This document shows positions 8,384 through 18,140 of a DNA stretch of 64,000 bases, piece after piece. The DNA lies in assembly GCA_945919795.1 (NCBI GenBank), contig CAMEJJ010000015.1, positions 1 through 64,000 on the forward strand, read 5' to 3'. The position numbers and the translations under genes are program-made. The stretch's first letter is position 1. Each line of letters begins with the position of its first letter. Under the pieces are notes generated by a model that was not told where the DNA came from, ran no database searches, and was given only the letters and a program-made list of their open reading frames with translations. The stretch is from an uncultured Lachnospiraceae bacterium (GTDB lineage: Bacteria > Bacillota > Clostridia > Lachnospirales > Lachnospiraceae).

Positions 8384-9544
8384 ATGAAAGAGACTGGCAA
8401 TATTTTTGAACAGGAAATTGAAGTTCCGGAAGTTGTACTAAGAAAGATGGATCAGGCCTTTTGCTCTATAAAAAAGGAGAGCAAAAGCGGAATGAATGAA
8501 GAAAAAGAATTGTCTTTTAAAACCCCGTTTGCCGCTGCTATCTGTATTGGACTGATTGCCATCGGCGGTATCTCGACCTATGCCGCGGTCCGTTACCATT
8601 GGGGAAGAGGCATGCAGGGAAGTTTGCAGGCTACAGAAGTGCAGCAGGAACAGTTGGAAACGGAAGGAATGGCAACGGTGTACAGCAATGAATTAGACTA
8701 TTCTAATCTGGCAGTAACGGCTGAAGGAATTACCGTGATGCCGGATGTGGTTGTTGCGGATGAGCGTTTTGCGTATATATCGCTTAAGGTTTCAGGATAT
8801 GACCTTGCAGAAGGAAAGGAACCGTGTTTTGAGTGGATTGATGTTTATACCGGTGATGTACCAAGTAATGATAACCGGCTACAATACAGTGCATCTTTTT
8901 ATAATGGAATTGTGTGTGGAGAAGATGGACGTGGTATTTATGATGATGGTTCGGAAATTGATATGAATGAAAACGGCAGTATAGTGGAGCGGTATGTGGA
9001 TGAAAACGGAAATCTGGATTATGTTATTGTCGCTATGGTTTCCGGCTTCGAAGACAGTCTGCTGGGTCAGACTTTACACGTGGAATTACGAAACCTTGGT
9101 ACTGTATATAAAACTGATTATACGGATGATATCCGTGCAGAATGGAACTTTGATTTTGAATTGCCTCAGACCACAAATGCCAATCATATTGAAGTCGGAC
9201 GTGAGGTTGAGGGAATGCCGTTTGTTGTCGACAGTATTGATTTGTCTCCGGTATCCATAAAAATCAATTATTCTGTTGTGGGAGACGAAATACCTGATAC
9301 ACCGCGTATCGAAGGTAAAGTAATACCGAATGATGTTCCGCTTTTTAACGGAGTTGTCTTAAAAGATGGAAGCAGATTGTTTTTGGCGGATGGCGGCATG
9401 AATGGATATACGGACGAAACATGGCGTTATGCTTATGAAATAAGTGCATTCGACAGGGTCATTGATCCGAATGAGGTGGCAGCAATTTTGGTAGAGGAAA
9501 TTGATTCCGGAAAAGAGCCGGTTGCTGTTTCAATTGGGGAATAA
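8384..9544 (+). CDS. DUF4179-type membrane protein, likely anti-sigma partner
   Basis: 386 aa: a short cytosolic N-terminus of about 48 residues, one transmembrane helix (about 49-68) and a large extracytoplasmic region. The latter, starting with NLAVTAEGITVMPDVVVADE, resembles the DUF4179 domain found next to ECF sigma genes in Clostridia. By analogy, the cytosolic segment would bind the sigma factor and the outer domain would sense an envelope signal. It lacks the zinc HxxxCxxC motif of ZAS anti-sigma factors, so it belongs to another class. It is co-transcribed with the sigma gene (14-bp gap, good GGAGAG site) and ends at a strong terminator. Confidence 0.75.
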   Translation: MKETGNIFEQEIEVPEVVLRKMDQAFCSIKKESKSGMNEEKELSFKTPFAAAICIGLIAIGGISTYAAVRYHWGRGMQGSLQATEVQQEQLETEGMATVYSNELDYSNLAVTAEGITVMPDVVVADERFAYISLKVSGYDLAEGKEPCFEWIDVYTGDVPSNDNRLQYSASFYNGIVCGEDGRGIYDDGSEIDMNENGSIVERYVDENGNLDYVIVAMVSGFEDSLLGQTLHVELRNLGTVYKTDYTDDIRAEWNFDFELPQTTNANHIEVGREVEGMPFVVDSIDLSPVSIKINYSVVGDEIPDTPRIEGKVIPNDVPLFNGVVLKDGSRLFLADGGMNGYTDETWRYAYEISAFDRVIDPNEVAAILVEEIDSGKEPVAVSIGE

Positions 9545-9554
9545 GACAAAAAGA

Positions 9555-9598
9555 AACCTCTTATTTTTACCGTTTTCGGTTCAAATAAGAGGTTTTTT
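9555..9598. terminator. Bidirectional Rho-independent terminator
   Basis: AACCTCTTATTT (9555-9566) pairs perfectly with AAATAAGAGGTT (9583-9594). A T-run follows on the plus strand and, because the left flank is A-rich, also on the minus strand. It separates the sigma operon from the convergent membrane protein gene that stops at 9609. Confidence 0.85.
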
Positions 9599-9608
9599 AA
9601 TTACATGT

Positions 9609-10154
9609 TTATTGTCGATATTGTTTTTTTTGGACAATTAGCATATAAGATGCCAGTCTTTCCATAAAGTATTTCTCAAATCGTTTTTTTATTGAGGCAT
9701 CAGTCTTTGCAAGAATATAGACCAACGGAGCAATACCGTATATAAGAAAAAATGCCGTAAATGAGACCGAAAAAAGAAGTACTTGTGTAGTAAAGCTGTC
9801 ACCAATCTGTGAAAAACCAAACCCAATAAGAAGTGAAAGCAATATATCAAAGATGATTAAAAAAATCAAAGTTCCGTTCATCATATTTTTTTCAATAACA
9901 TAAGACATTCGGGTTTGATAGGGATTTAGCTCCATCAGCCGGATATCCATATGCTTCACATGTTGAAAGAAATTGTTGTACATAGTTTTGATTTCCGTAT
10001 CTTGTGACCCTTTAATTTCATGTTTTACATCAATATGATAATAATTTCTCACCTGCTTAAGTGGTCCGTTAATCTTTAACAAACCATTGAGCGCAATCGA
10101 AACTGTGCTCAGTGATCCACTTAAATCAATATAAGATTCAAATGTTTTTCCCAT
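9609..10154 (-). CDS. Two-pass membrane protein of unknown function
   Basis: 181 aa from the ATG at 10154, chosen over a TTG 21 bp further upstream because AGAGGT lies 7 nt in front of the ATG. About 95 hydrophilic residues are followed by two transmembrane helices (around NGTLIFLIIFDILLSLLIGF and TQVLLFSVSFTAFFLIYGIA) and a basic tail ending in KKRFEKYFMERL. I do not recognise the family. It lies 24 bp after the stop of another membrane protein gene on the same strand and was probably co-transcribed with it. Confidence 0.65.
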   Translation of the reverse strand: MGKTFESYIDLSGSLSTVSIALNGLLKINGPLKQVRNYYHIDVKHEIKGSQDTEIKTMYNNFFQHVKHMDIRLMELNPYQTRMSYVIEKNMMNGTLIFLIIFDILLSLLIGFGFSQIGDSFTTQVLLFSVSFTAFFLIYGIAPLVYILAKTDASIKKRFEKYFMERLASYMLIVQKKQYRQ

Positions 10155-10177
10155 ATTATTACCTCTTGCTGACAATC

Positions 10178-10660
10178 TTATTGGAAATTATCCGGTGTAT
10201 AATCATTAGTCGGGCTGGATGTATTCATTTCATTTTGCAACTGTGATTCAATAGTCATTTCATTTTGTAACTGTGCTTCAAACTGGTCTTCAGCTTTTTT
10301 CTGTTTCAGTTTGTTAAGGGATAAACCGCATAAAACCCAGATAACAATTCCGAGCATTGCTCCGATTAATGAAAAGATGAGTGTAACAATACCTGCGGCT
10401 AACAATAATCCCAGACCATTTACTCTTTTCTGGTTTTTGGACATGAGGATTGCTGTGCAGATGATAACTACAACGGATATGACGGCACTCACTATAAGAC
10501 AGATATACTGAATACCAAGCAGTGAATTTAATTCTTCCATTGTTTCGACATTTTTTGCTACTGCATTCAATATCTGGAAGAGAACAAAGAGTATTACGGT
10601 AAGAGCAATTTCTACATAGTTTAAAAGTTTCGCTCTCTTAATAATTGTGTTAGTTTCCAT
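10178..10660 (-). CDS. Three-pass membrane protein of unknown function
   Basis: 160 aa from the ATG at 10660. The ATG at 10681 has no ribosome-binding site, while AAGGAAAGG precedes the one at 10660. There are three hydrophobic helices (LLNYVEIALTVILFVLF, YICLIVSAVISVVVIICTAI, LGLLLAAGIVTLIFSLIGAM), the last running on into another hydrophobic stretch. A glutamine-rich tail then repeats QLQNEMTIES / QLQNEMNTSS. The general shape recalls small DUF4190-like or YtxH-like membrane proteins, but I cannot assign a family. It is the first gene of a two-gene minus-strand operon. Confidence 0.65.
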   Translation of the reverse strand: METNTIIKRAKLLNYVEIALTVILFVLFQILNAVAKNVETMEELNSLLGIQYICLIVSAVISVVVIICTAILMSKNQKRVNGLGLLLAAGIVTLIFSLIGAMLGIVIWVLCGLSLNKLKQKKAEDQFEAQLQNEMTIESQLQNEMNTSSPTNDYTPDNFQ

Positions 10661-10909
10661 TTTTGTTTTCCTTTCCTTCATAAATAATATTTTAATGATA
10701 CTTCAATGTTACAAGTAAATGGCTGATTCGTCAACTTTTTAGTTAATGTCCATTTCTGTCCGTTTTTGAGAGTGAAATAATTGGATTGAATTTGAGTAAT
10801 TCCCAAATCCACTAGTGCACGATTGGAATTTCTGTGATAACATATGAATAGAGGGGAATGCCTGAAGTATTCTTTATTATTATTCGCATGGAAAACGAGG
10901 TAATACAGG

Positions 10910-11806
10910 ATGAGAAAAGCATTAATTGTTGGGGAATTGAATCCGGTTCTGATGAATATTAATCAATGCCTGATCAACGAATTTGAGACACAGATGTGTG
11001 AGGCTGATCTGGAAACAATAAAGAAAATGAGAAAGCTTCTTCAGCCGGATTTACTTGTTATCAGTCAGCAGGGAATCGATGGAAAAGAAGATGTTCTAAT
11101 TCTGGACATGTTAAAAGAAAAGATGCCGAAAATGCCGATTGTTTTTATTGAAACCGTAACGGCAAAAAATCATTTGTCCGAATATGAAAGAGTATTTCCC
11201 AATTTCGTTTTGCTAAAAAGACCGATTGTAAAAAGCAAGCTGATTAACACATGCTACAAGGTGATTGGAGAAGATGAAAAGTTTGCGGAAAAAGCAACAA
11301 AGGGCGGAGATAAAAAAGATGTGGCAAAGAAAAGAGTGATGGTAATCGATGATAACCCGCTGTTACTTCGCAACATGAAACATCTGCTGGAAAAACGATA
11401 TCAGGTCTTTATTGCGACATCCGGAGAGAAGGCATTGGAATTTATACCGAAAAAGAAGCCGGATATTATTTTGCTGGATTATGAAATGCCGGGTATGGAT
11501 GGACGGGAGACTTTTATGAAAATCAAAGAAAATCCCGACACAAGAAATATCCCCGTCCTGTTTTTGACCGGGATTTCGGATAAAGCGCATATCTATGCGG
11601 CTTTGGAATTGGAACCCGCAGGATACATTCTAAAGCCTGCGGCGGAAGAAAAACTGTTTTCTCAAATCGAGCAGGCCTTAGCGGAAAAAAAGAAGACAAT
11701 GAATCAAGCTAATATGCAGGATAGTATGGATGATACATCCTTACCTGACAAAACTGCTTCGCAGGATGATAAGAATTCATCGGAAGAAGCAGAAACAATC
11801 GAATAA
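10910..11806 (+). CDS. Response regulator with degenerate plus canonical receiver domain
   Basis: 298 aa without a DNA-binding output. Residues 1-118 look like a receiver fold whose phospho-acceptor position reads Ser52 (LLVISQ) although Lys103 is kept, so it is a pseudo-receiver. Residues 140-255 are a canonical receiver with Asp147/Asp148, phospho-acceptor Asp190 (IILLDYEMPGMDG), Thr220 and Lys242. The final 45 residues are polar and acidic. Such output-less regulators pass phosphate or act by protein contact. The neighbouring hybrid histidine kinase on the opposite strand is a plausible partner. The stop codon directly abuts that of the convergent TraX gene. Confidence 0.85.
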   Translation: MRKALIVGELNPVLMNINQCLINEFETQMCEADLETIKKMRKLLQPDLLVISQQGIDGKEDVLILDMLKEKMPKMPIVFIETVTAKNHLSEYERVFPNFVLLKRPIVKSKLINTCYKVIGEDEKFAEKATKGGDKKDVAKKRVMVIDDNPLLLRNMKHLLEKRYQVFIATSGEKALEFIPKKKPDIILLDYEMPGMDGRETFMKIKENPDTRNIPVLFLTGISDKAHIYAALELEPAGYILKPAAEEKLFSQIEQALAEKKKTMNQANMQDSMDDTSLPDKTASQDDKNSSEEAETIE

Positions 11807-12544
11807 CTATTGTATCAACAGTTTTATAAGGAAGAGCACAACAAAATGTGCCGGATAAAATATGTAAAAGAAATACTTTCCGGTATGTGTTGTGCCTTTT
11901 TTATTGTTGTAAAATGAAAGTGGAATCAGTGCCAGCATGAAGCCATACAGATAAATCCACTGTGTGAGTGTCCAGTCGTATTGAGAAAAATGAAATTGAC
12001 GGTTTAGTAAAATGAGTGCTGACAATACAATTTCCAACAAAACAGTAAAAAAGCAGAACCATTTTGCTTTATTTTTAAATTCTTTATTGTAATAGAAAAC
12101 CAGAATATAAATCATTGGCATGATGACCCAGCCGCCGATAGCTGCAGAAATCAAAAACAGCAAAGCAACGAGTGTGATGCGGGCTGCTTTTGGGAGTTTT
12201 TTCTGCTCCATAGCCGTAACTGCCAAAAGACCTAAGAGTAAATCGAAGATGATATTCTGGCGATATCCGTATTCCTCGTTGAAAAACAGATAGAAGGGGA
12301 TGACGGTAATTAAGGCAAAGACTGCCATACGCAAAATGTATTTTTTGAGGTTGGATGTATGGCGATAGCCTTCTGCAACAAAAAAGCACATAATCGGTAG
12401 TGTCAGACGCCCGAAAAGATGCATAATCTGACCAAGCGGGGACATGAATTCCACAAAGCCCCATGCGGTATGGTCTACGACCATGGCTGTGATAGCAAGA
12501 TATTTCAGTTGAGCTCTGGTCAGTCCTTTTTCTTTTATATTCAT
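11807..12544 (-). CDS. TraX family membrane protein
   Basis: 245-aa polytopic membrane protein from the ATG at 12544; GGAGG lies about 10 nt upstream, whereas a longer reading from 12574 lacks one. The N-terminal pattern LTRAQLKYLAITAMVVDHTA with FGRLTLPIMCFFVAEGYRHT is typical of TraX. The founding member N-acetylates F-pilin, but chromosomal clostridial homologues are of unknown function. Its ATG overlaps the TGA of the upstream histidine kinase gene by 4 bases, so translation is probably coupled. Confidence 0.82.
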   Translation of the reverse strand: MNIKEKGLTRAQLKYLAITAMVVDHTAWGFVEFMSPLGQIMHLFGRLTLPIMCFFVAEGYRHTSNLKKYILRMAVFALITVIPFYLFFNEEYGYRQNIIFDLLLGLLAVTAMEQKKLPKAARITLVALLFLISAAIGGWVIMPMIYILVFYYNKEFKNKAKWFCFFTVLLEIVLSALILLNRQFHFSQYDWTLTQWIYLYGFMLALIPLSFYNNKKGTTHTGKYFFYIFYPAHFVVLFLIKLLIQ

Positions 12545-15066
12545 GATAATAATTCCTCCATTTGTCTGATACATTGTGTTGTCAGGTCGGCATCGATATT
12601 TTCCACTGCCATAATCATATCATCAAAGATTTTCTGCATTTCATCTGAATAGTTATAAACAGAAAGCTGTTTTATGATATCATCCGCTATATCAATGTCA
12701 CAGTCGATGATGGCATTTCCGAGTTGCTTAATGCTAACTAAGAATTTATCACGATCAAGTGCAATGGTACTTATTTTTTCGCTTTCTTCAATCCGGAAGG
12801 CGTTTTGTAAATCCTTCGTCAGTTTCTCCCATTCTGCTTCAAAAACAGTGTGGAAATAGCGGATATTTTCAAATAAGTGTTCATTGGCAAAACGCTCAAG
12901 GAGCTTGGCAATTCCTGAAATGGAAGTGGCACCGATCATGGCAGAATTGCTTTTCATGGCATGAACGGTAATGCGATACTGATTCAGGCTGTCCGGGTTT
13001 TCAATGGTTTCAAAGTAGCCGTTTAATTTACGCATTTCAGTAGCTGAAGATTTGATGAAATCCTGAATGGTTTCCTTTAACAGGGAGTCATCCGTCATAT
13101 GAAGCCTTGCATAGTCCCAGTCGATACCGTCTATGGCGGGCATCTCTTCCAGATAAACAGATTCTTCTTTCGTCTTATCAGATGAAAAATCAGAATTTAA
13201 TCTAATCAGCTCTTTTGGGAGCAGTTCCCGAATCATACGTTCTAATTTTTCGGGGCGGACCGGTTTGGAAAGAAAACTGTTAAATCCTTCTTTTAAATAC
13301 ATTTCTTCTGCACCGACAATAGCATTTGCGGTCAGGGCAACAACCGGTGTGTCTTTGCAGGCATGTTCTGTTTTTTGCATTTCTTTCAATGTGCTGACAC
13401 CGTCAAGATCCGGCATCATGTCATCTAAGAAGATGAGATCATAATGTTTTTCTTTCACACATTCCAGACATTCGTATCCGCCGGAAGCTTCATCAATTTT
13501 AACCAAAGTATCTTTTAAAAGGGCACGGCAGACTTTTCGGTTGGTCGCAATATCATCTACAATCAGAATGTTGGCATCCGGTGCGATAAAGGAAACATTA
13601 TAAGAAAAATTCTTCTTTTGTTCATCGATTCGTTTGTCTAAATCCCCAATAGGTTCGCTGTCTACAATCTGTTGCTCCAGTTCAAAATAAAAGTGGGAGC
13701 CGCTGCCGTAAACACTCTCTACCTTTAATTCACTGCCCATAAGGCGCAAAAGTTGCTGCGTAATGTTCATTCCGAGACCGGTGCCTTCTATTTTGCGGTT
13801 GCGTACCGAATCAATACGTTCAAATTCTGCAAACAATTTATCCAGATCTGCCTGTCGAATTCCGATGCCGGTGTCCTTTATATCGAAACGCAGCAATGCG
13901 TTCTCGCCGTTTTTCTGATGTGTTACAGAAAAGGAAATGCTGCCTTTTTCGGTGTATTTAACCGCGTTGTTTAGCAGGTTAATTAATATCTGTCTGATAC
14001 GTACATCGTCTCCGTATAAGCGGGAAGGAATGGAATGGTCCAGATAGGTTTTGACTTCCAGGTTTTTATCCTGCGCTTTTAAGGAAATCGTGTTGATGAC
14101 ATCGTGTAAGAGGCTGCTAACTTCATATTCAATATTGACAAGTTCCATTTTACCCGATTCCACTTTTGTCAGATCCAGAATATCGTTGATCGTAGAAAGC
14201 AGGGCTTCAGCAGAACTTTTGATATCCATGGCGTAGGATTGAATTTGCGGGCTTTTTTGTTCGCGCAAAATCATTTCATTCATACCGATGATGGCGTTGA
14301 TGGGAGTACGAATCTCATGTGACATTTTTGCTAAAAATAAAGATTTTGCCTTGTTGGCTTCATCTGCCCTTTTTTTCTGCTTATCCAATTCTTTCAGCGT
14401 TTTGGCAAGCTGTTGATAATCCGGAGTCTCAATGACAAATAGGAAAATAAATGCAGCCAAAGAACCCATATACATTGCTAGCAGGGTTTTGGGGAAGAAA
14501 AAAATCTGCAATACAAAGCCGACTACGATTAAAAAGAGAAAGAGCCATAGAGCATATTTCTGTCTGTTTTCAAATTCGTGCCGATGGATCACAATATATA
14601 ATAGTCCAATGATACAGATGAGCACCTGCGTGCCATAGGAAATCGGATAAAGCGGACCGTGTATATATTCGCCCTGTGCGTTAAAAGAAAAAACGTATCC
14701 AAAAAAGAGATTGCCAATCATAGCTATGATATAGACGATGAAAATACACAGGCAGGGTTTGAAGATTTTACGTAGCTTTCCGCCCTTTACAAAGGATTCG
14801 ATATAGCGCACATAGCATAACGCCATATAGGCTGAAACAATAAAAAAGATCGTATTCAGGATTTGATTAAAAAGGGGCGGAACACTGCTTCCGTGATCAA
14901 TGGTGATTGCAGTTGTAACGTCAAAGATATCCGAAATCAGAAGAGAAAGTACCATGTGACGAAAACGGAGATTGCTTTCGGACATTTTCGGATATTCTAC
15001 AAAAAGATATATGAGCAAAAGAACGACAAAAGCAATTGCTGCCACTCCAAAATAGATATTATACAT
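12541..15066 (-). CDS. Hybrid sensor histidine kinase with receiver and HPt domains
   Basis: 841-aa membrane kinase. Residues 1-215 hold about seven hydrophobic helices, a 7TM-like sensor. A short coiled coil leads into the dimerisation domain with phospho-His250 (KMSHEIRTPINAIIG). The HATPase domain follows (N-box around 366, DTGIGI 398-403, GTGLGM 428-433). Then come a receiver with phospho-acceptor Asp548 (LIFLDDMMPDLDG) and a C-terminal HPt domain with His702 (VHAMKSNSAMIGA). It can therefore run a whole His-Asp-His phosphorelay and needs only a terminal receiver, perhaps the regulator at 10910. GGGAG precedes the ATG by 7 nt. The TraX gene is coupled downstream. Confidence 0.94.
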   Translation of the reverse strand: MYNIYFGVAAIAFVVLLLIYLFVEYPKMSESNLRFRHMVLSLLISDIFDVTTAITIDHGSSVPPLFNQILNTIFFIVSAYMALCYVRYIESFVKGGKLRKIFKPCLCIFIVYIIAMIGNLFFGYVFSFNAQGEYIHGPLYPISYGTQVLICIIGLLYIVIHRHEFENRQKYALWLFLFLIVVGFVLQIFFFPKTLLAMYMGSLAAFIFLFVIETPDYQQLAKTLKELDKQKKRADEANKAKSLFLAKMSHEIRTPINAIIGMNEMILREQKSPQIQSYAMDIKSSAEALLSTINDILDLTKVESGKMELVNIEYEVSSLLHDVINTISLKAQDKNLEVKTYLDHSIPSRLYGDDVRIRQILINLLNNAVKYTEKGSISFSVTHQKNGENALLRFDIKDTGIGIRQADLDKLFAEFERIDSVRNRKIEGTGLGMNITQQLLRLMGSELKVESVYGSGSHFYFELEQQIVDSEPIGDLDKRIDEQKKNFSYNVSFIAPDANILIVDDIATNRKVCRALLKDTLVKIDEASGGYECLECVKEKHYDLIFLDDMMPDLDGVSTLKEMQKTEHACKDTPVVALTANAIVGAEEMYLKEGFNSFLSKPVRPEKLERMIRELLPKELIRLNSDFSSDKTKEESVYLEEMPAIDGIDWDYARLHMTDDSLLKETIQDFIKSSATEMRKLNGYFETIENPDSLNQYRITVHAMKSNSAMIGATSISGIAKLLERFANEHLFENIRYFHTVFEAEWEKLTKDLQNAFRIEESEKISTIALDRDKFLVSIKQLGNAIIDCDIDIADDIIKQLSVYNYSDEMQKIFDDMIMAVENIDADLTTQCIRQMEELLS

Positions 15067-15344
15067 AGTTTTTCTCCCGAACCATATTTCCTAAAATATT
15101 CGAAATTCGCCCTAATCGGGCTACTTTTGACCCTGGTATCATTATTATATAGTAAGGAACAAGGAAAATCAATGAAGGGGAGTGACGGATGACAGAGGAA
15201 AAAGACAGATTTTCTTTCAAAATTCCTTTTCTATTTATAGAAAAGATATTATACTAGTACATAGAGATGTGTATGGCAATTTAAAACAAATAACAGACAA
15301 AGATCGTATAGCAAACAAGATCATTTTGGGAATGGAGTGATGGT

Positions 15345-16949
15345 ATGAAGCTTACATTTATTGGAGCGGCTCATGAGGTTACGGGAAGTTGTCACTGCCT
15401 GGAGGCCTGTGGAAAGACAATTTTAGTGGATTATGGTATGGAACAGGGCATCAATGTTTTTGAAAATGCCGAGTTGCCGGTTAGTCCTGCGGCTGTGGAT
15501 TATGTCCTTTTGACACACGCGCATGTGGATCATTCCGGAATGCTTCCGCTATTGTATGCAAGAGGTTTTCGCGGACAGATTTTGATGACCGATGCGACGG
15601 CGGATTTGTGCAGCATTATGTTACGTGATTGTGCACATATCCAGATGCAGGAGGCTGAGTGGAAAAGCCGCAAAGCAAAAAGAAGCGCTACTTCCGATCC
15701 GATTGAACCGTTGTACACAATGGAAGATGCAGACGGAACATTAAAGCACATTGTTCCCTGCCACTATGACAGCGTGGTTGAATTGTGTGAAGGCATTAAA
15801 GTCCGTTTTACCGACATCGGACATTTGCTTGGTTCTTCCAGTATCGAGGTATGGATTAACGAATCCGGTTTAGAGAAAAAGATTGTCTTTTCCGGTGATA
15901 TCGGCAATTTGAATCAGCCATTGATCAAAGATCCGAAAAAGACCGAAGAAGCCGACTATGTTGTTATGGAATCTACATACGGAGATCGTCTGCATTCTGC
16001 CACCAGACCGGATTATATTGCTGAACTGACAGCTATTTTAAAAGAAACCTTTGACAAAGGCGGTAACGTTGTCATTCCTTCCTTTGCGGTAGGTCGTACA
16101 CAGGAACTTTTATATTTCCTAAGACAGATTAAAAATGACAGACTGGTTGAAGGACACGAGGATTTCCCTGTGTATGTAGATAGCCCGCTTGCTGTTGAAG
16201 CAACCGGTATTTTCCAAAAGAATATTTATACCTGCTTTGATGAAGAGGCGATGGCACTCGTAAAGCAGGGCATTAATATCTTGAGTTTTCCCGGTCTTCA
16301 TTTGACGATTACTTCCGATGAATCAAAAGCTATCAATTTTGATGAAGAGCCAAAAGTCATTATTTCTGCTTCGGGTATGTGTGAGGCAGGACGTATCCGT
16401 CATCATTTGAAACACAATCTCTGGAGAGAGGAAAGTACGATTTTATTTGTCGGCTATCAGGCAGTCGGAACCTTGGGACGTGCCATTGTAGATGGAATTG
16501 ATGAGGTTAAATTATTTGGTGAACCAATCAAGATCCGTGCAAGTATCCGACAACTCGTAGGATTGAGCGGACATGCGGATAAAAACGGATTGTTAGATTG
16601 GATTAACGGATTTGAAAAGAAACCGGACCGGGTATTTGTGGTACATGGAGAAGACAGTGTCTGCGAATCATTTAAAGAATGCCTGATACATGAACATGGC
16701 ATCAATGCTTATGCACCCTATTCCGGAACACGGTTTAACCTGGCTAACAATGAGCTTGAGTATATTGCGTCTCCGGTTCGTCAGGAAAAGAAGAAACCCG
16801 GAAAAGCAGTATCCGATGTCTTCGCAAGACTTTTGGCTGCAGGACAGAGACTGCTTGTGGTTATCCAGCATAATGAAGGCGGAGCCAATAAAGATTTGGC
16901 AAAATTTGCTGATCAGATTAATTCCCTGTGTGATAAGTGGGATCGCTAA
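15345..16949 (+). CDS. MBL-fold beta-CASP hydrolase, likely RNA-processing enzyme
   Basis: 534-aa metallo-beta-lactamase protein of the beta-CASP group. The zinc motif HxHxDH is intact at 58-63 (LTHAHVDHSG), followed by FTDIGHLLGS, VFSGDIG and the beta-CASP region (VVIPSFAVGRTQELLY, IISASGMCEAGRIRHHL, and the VHGEDS/GHAD histidines near 400-435). Family members act as exo- or endonucleases on RNA, like CPSF73 or RNase J relatives. This branch lacks the RNase J C-terminus; the last 70 residues have no recognised domain. It stands 73 bp before thyA. Confidence 0.88.
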   Translation: MKLTFIGAAHEVTGSCHCLEACGKTILVDYGMEQGINVFENAELPVSPAAVDYVLLTHAHVDHSGMLPLLYARGFRGQILMTDATADLCSIMLRDCAHIQMQEAEWKSRKAKRSATSDPIEPLYTMEDADGTLKHIVPCHYDSVVELCEGIKVRFTDIGHLLGSSSIEVWINESGLEKKIVFSGDIGNLNQPLIKDPKKTEEADYVVMESTYGDRLHSATRPDYIAELTAILKETFDKGGNVVIPSFAVGRTQELLYFLRQIKNDRLVEGHEDFPVYVDSPLAVEATGIFQKNIYTCFDEEAMALVKQGINILSFPGLHLTITSDESKAINFDEEPKVIISASGMCEAGRIRHHLKHNLWREESTILFVGYQAVGTLGRAIVDGIDEVKLFGEPIKIRASIRQLVGLSGHADKNGLLDWINGFEKKPDRVFVVHGEDSVCESFKECLIHEHGINAYAPYSGTRFNLANNELEYIASPVRQEKKKPGKAVSDVFARLLAAGQRLLVVIQHNEGGANKDLAKFADQINSLCDKWDR

Positions 16950-17022
16950 AGAATAGTTGGCTAAAGGTGACAGGCCGGAAATGATAAAACAAAAAGAAAA
17001 GCAAGAATAAGGAGATTTTTTC

Positions 17023-17865
17023 GTGAGCTACGCAGATAAGATTTTTAAAGAAATGTGCCGGGATATTTTAGAAAACGGCACCAGTACGGAAGGAGAAAAG
17101 GTAAGACCTCATTGGGAAGACGGAACACAGGCTTACACCATTAAAAAATTTGGAGTGGTAAACCGCTATGATCTTCGCAAAGAGTTTCCTGCGATTACTA
17201 TCCGCAAGACAGCTTTAAAATCTGCCATGGATGAGATACTCTGGATTTATCAGAGAAAATCAAATAATATTCATGATTTAAAACCACATATCTGGGACAG
17301 TTGGGCGGATGAAAGCGGATCCATAGGAACGGCATACGGATATGTTGTTGGAGAAAAATTCTTTTACAAAGGAGAAGAAATCGACCAGATGGATTACGTA
17401 TTAAAACAATTAAAAGAAAATCCATACAGTCGCCGCATATTGACCAATTTATATCAGTTCCATGATCTTGCGACCGGACATTTGGATCCGTGTTGCTATT
17501 CGGCAACCTACAATGTTACCAAGGAAGGTGATGACCTGGTTCTGAATATGGTATTGAACCAACGAAGTCAGGATGTGTTAGCAGCAAACAACTGGAATGT
17601 TGCCCAGTATGCTATTTTGCTGATGATGGTTGCACAGGTGAATCACATGATTCCGGGAGAATTAATCCATGTCATTGCAGATGCTCATATTTATGACAGA
17701 CATGTGGATATCATCAAAGAACTGCTTGACAGACCGGAGCATCCGGCACCAAAAGTATGGCTCAATCCGGACGTAACGGATTTCTATTCGTTTACGACAG
17801 ATGATTTGCATGTAGAAGATTATATCACCGAGCCGCAGATTAAAAATATTCCGATTGCTATCTGA
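17023..17865 (+). CDS. thyA: Thymidylate synthase
   Basis: 280-aa folate-dependent enzyme converting dUMP and methylene-THF to dTMP and dihydrofolate. The catalytic cysteine is Cys157 in HLDPCCYSATYNV, followed by LNMVLNQRSQDVLAANNWNVAQYA, with the Arg/Asp/Asn positions that bind dUMP. Start is GTG with GGAG 8 nt upstream at 17011-17014. The folA gene 275 bp downstream recycles the dihydrofolate made here, a common pairing. The PCCYS active-site context differs from the E. coli PCHxxxQF pattern but is seen in clostridial-type enzymes. Confidence 0.95.
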   Translation: MSYADKIFKEMCRDILENGTSTEGEKVRPHWEDGTQAYTIKKFGVVNRYDLRKEFPAITIRKTALKSAMDEILWIYQRKSNNIHDLKPHIWDSWADESGSIGTAYGYVVGEKFFYKGEEIDQMDYVLKQLKENPYSRRILTNLYQFHDLATGHLDPCCYSATYNVTKEGDDLVLNMVLNQRSQDVLAANNWNVAQYAILLMMVAQVNHMIPGELIHVIADAHIYDRHVDIIKELLDRPEHPAPKVWLNPDVTDFYSFTTDDLHVEDYITEPQIKNIPIAI

Positions 17866-17913
17866 TTTGATTTTGAATCGGGAATGGACTGCAAATATCA
17901 AATCTGTAAATAC

Positions 17914-17963
17914 AATAAAAGTACCAAATCGGAAAATATAATAAAAATACCAAATCGGAAAAT
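17914..17963 (+). repeat. Tandem 24-bp direct repeat (period 26)
   Basis: The 24-mer that begins AATAAAAGTACCAAATCGG at 17914 recurs at 17940 with one mismatch. It sits in the 275-bp gap between thyA and folA, which otherwise shows no ORF. It looks like a slippage duplication; whether it is bound by anything is unknown. Confidence 0.6.
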
Positions 17964-18140
17964 CCAATTGGTGATAAAAAAGATAACTGTACAGATCAAA
18001 ATCGGCAGATTAGCAGTAAATGCAGTATAACAACTACAAATGCAACTGTAGAAAAAGACGTAGTAGAAGATAAAACGGTAACCATGTAACTGTATTTTAG
18101 AATTAAAAATACAGTATGCTCTATGAAAGGAAAATGATTT

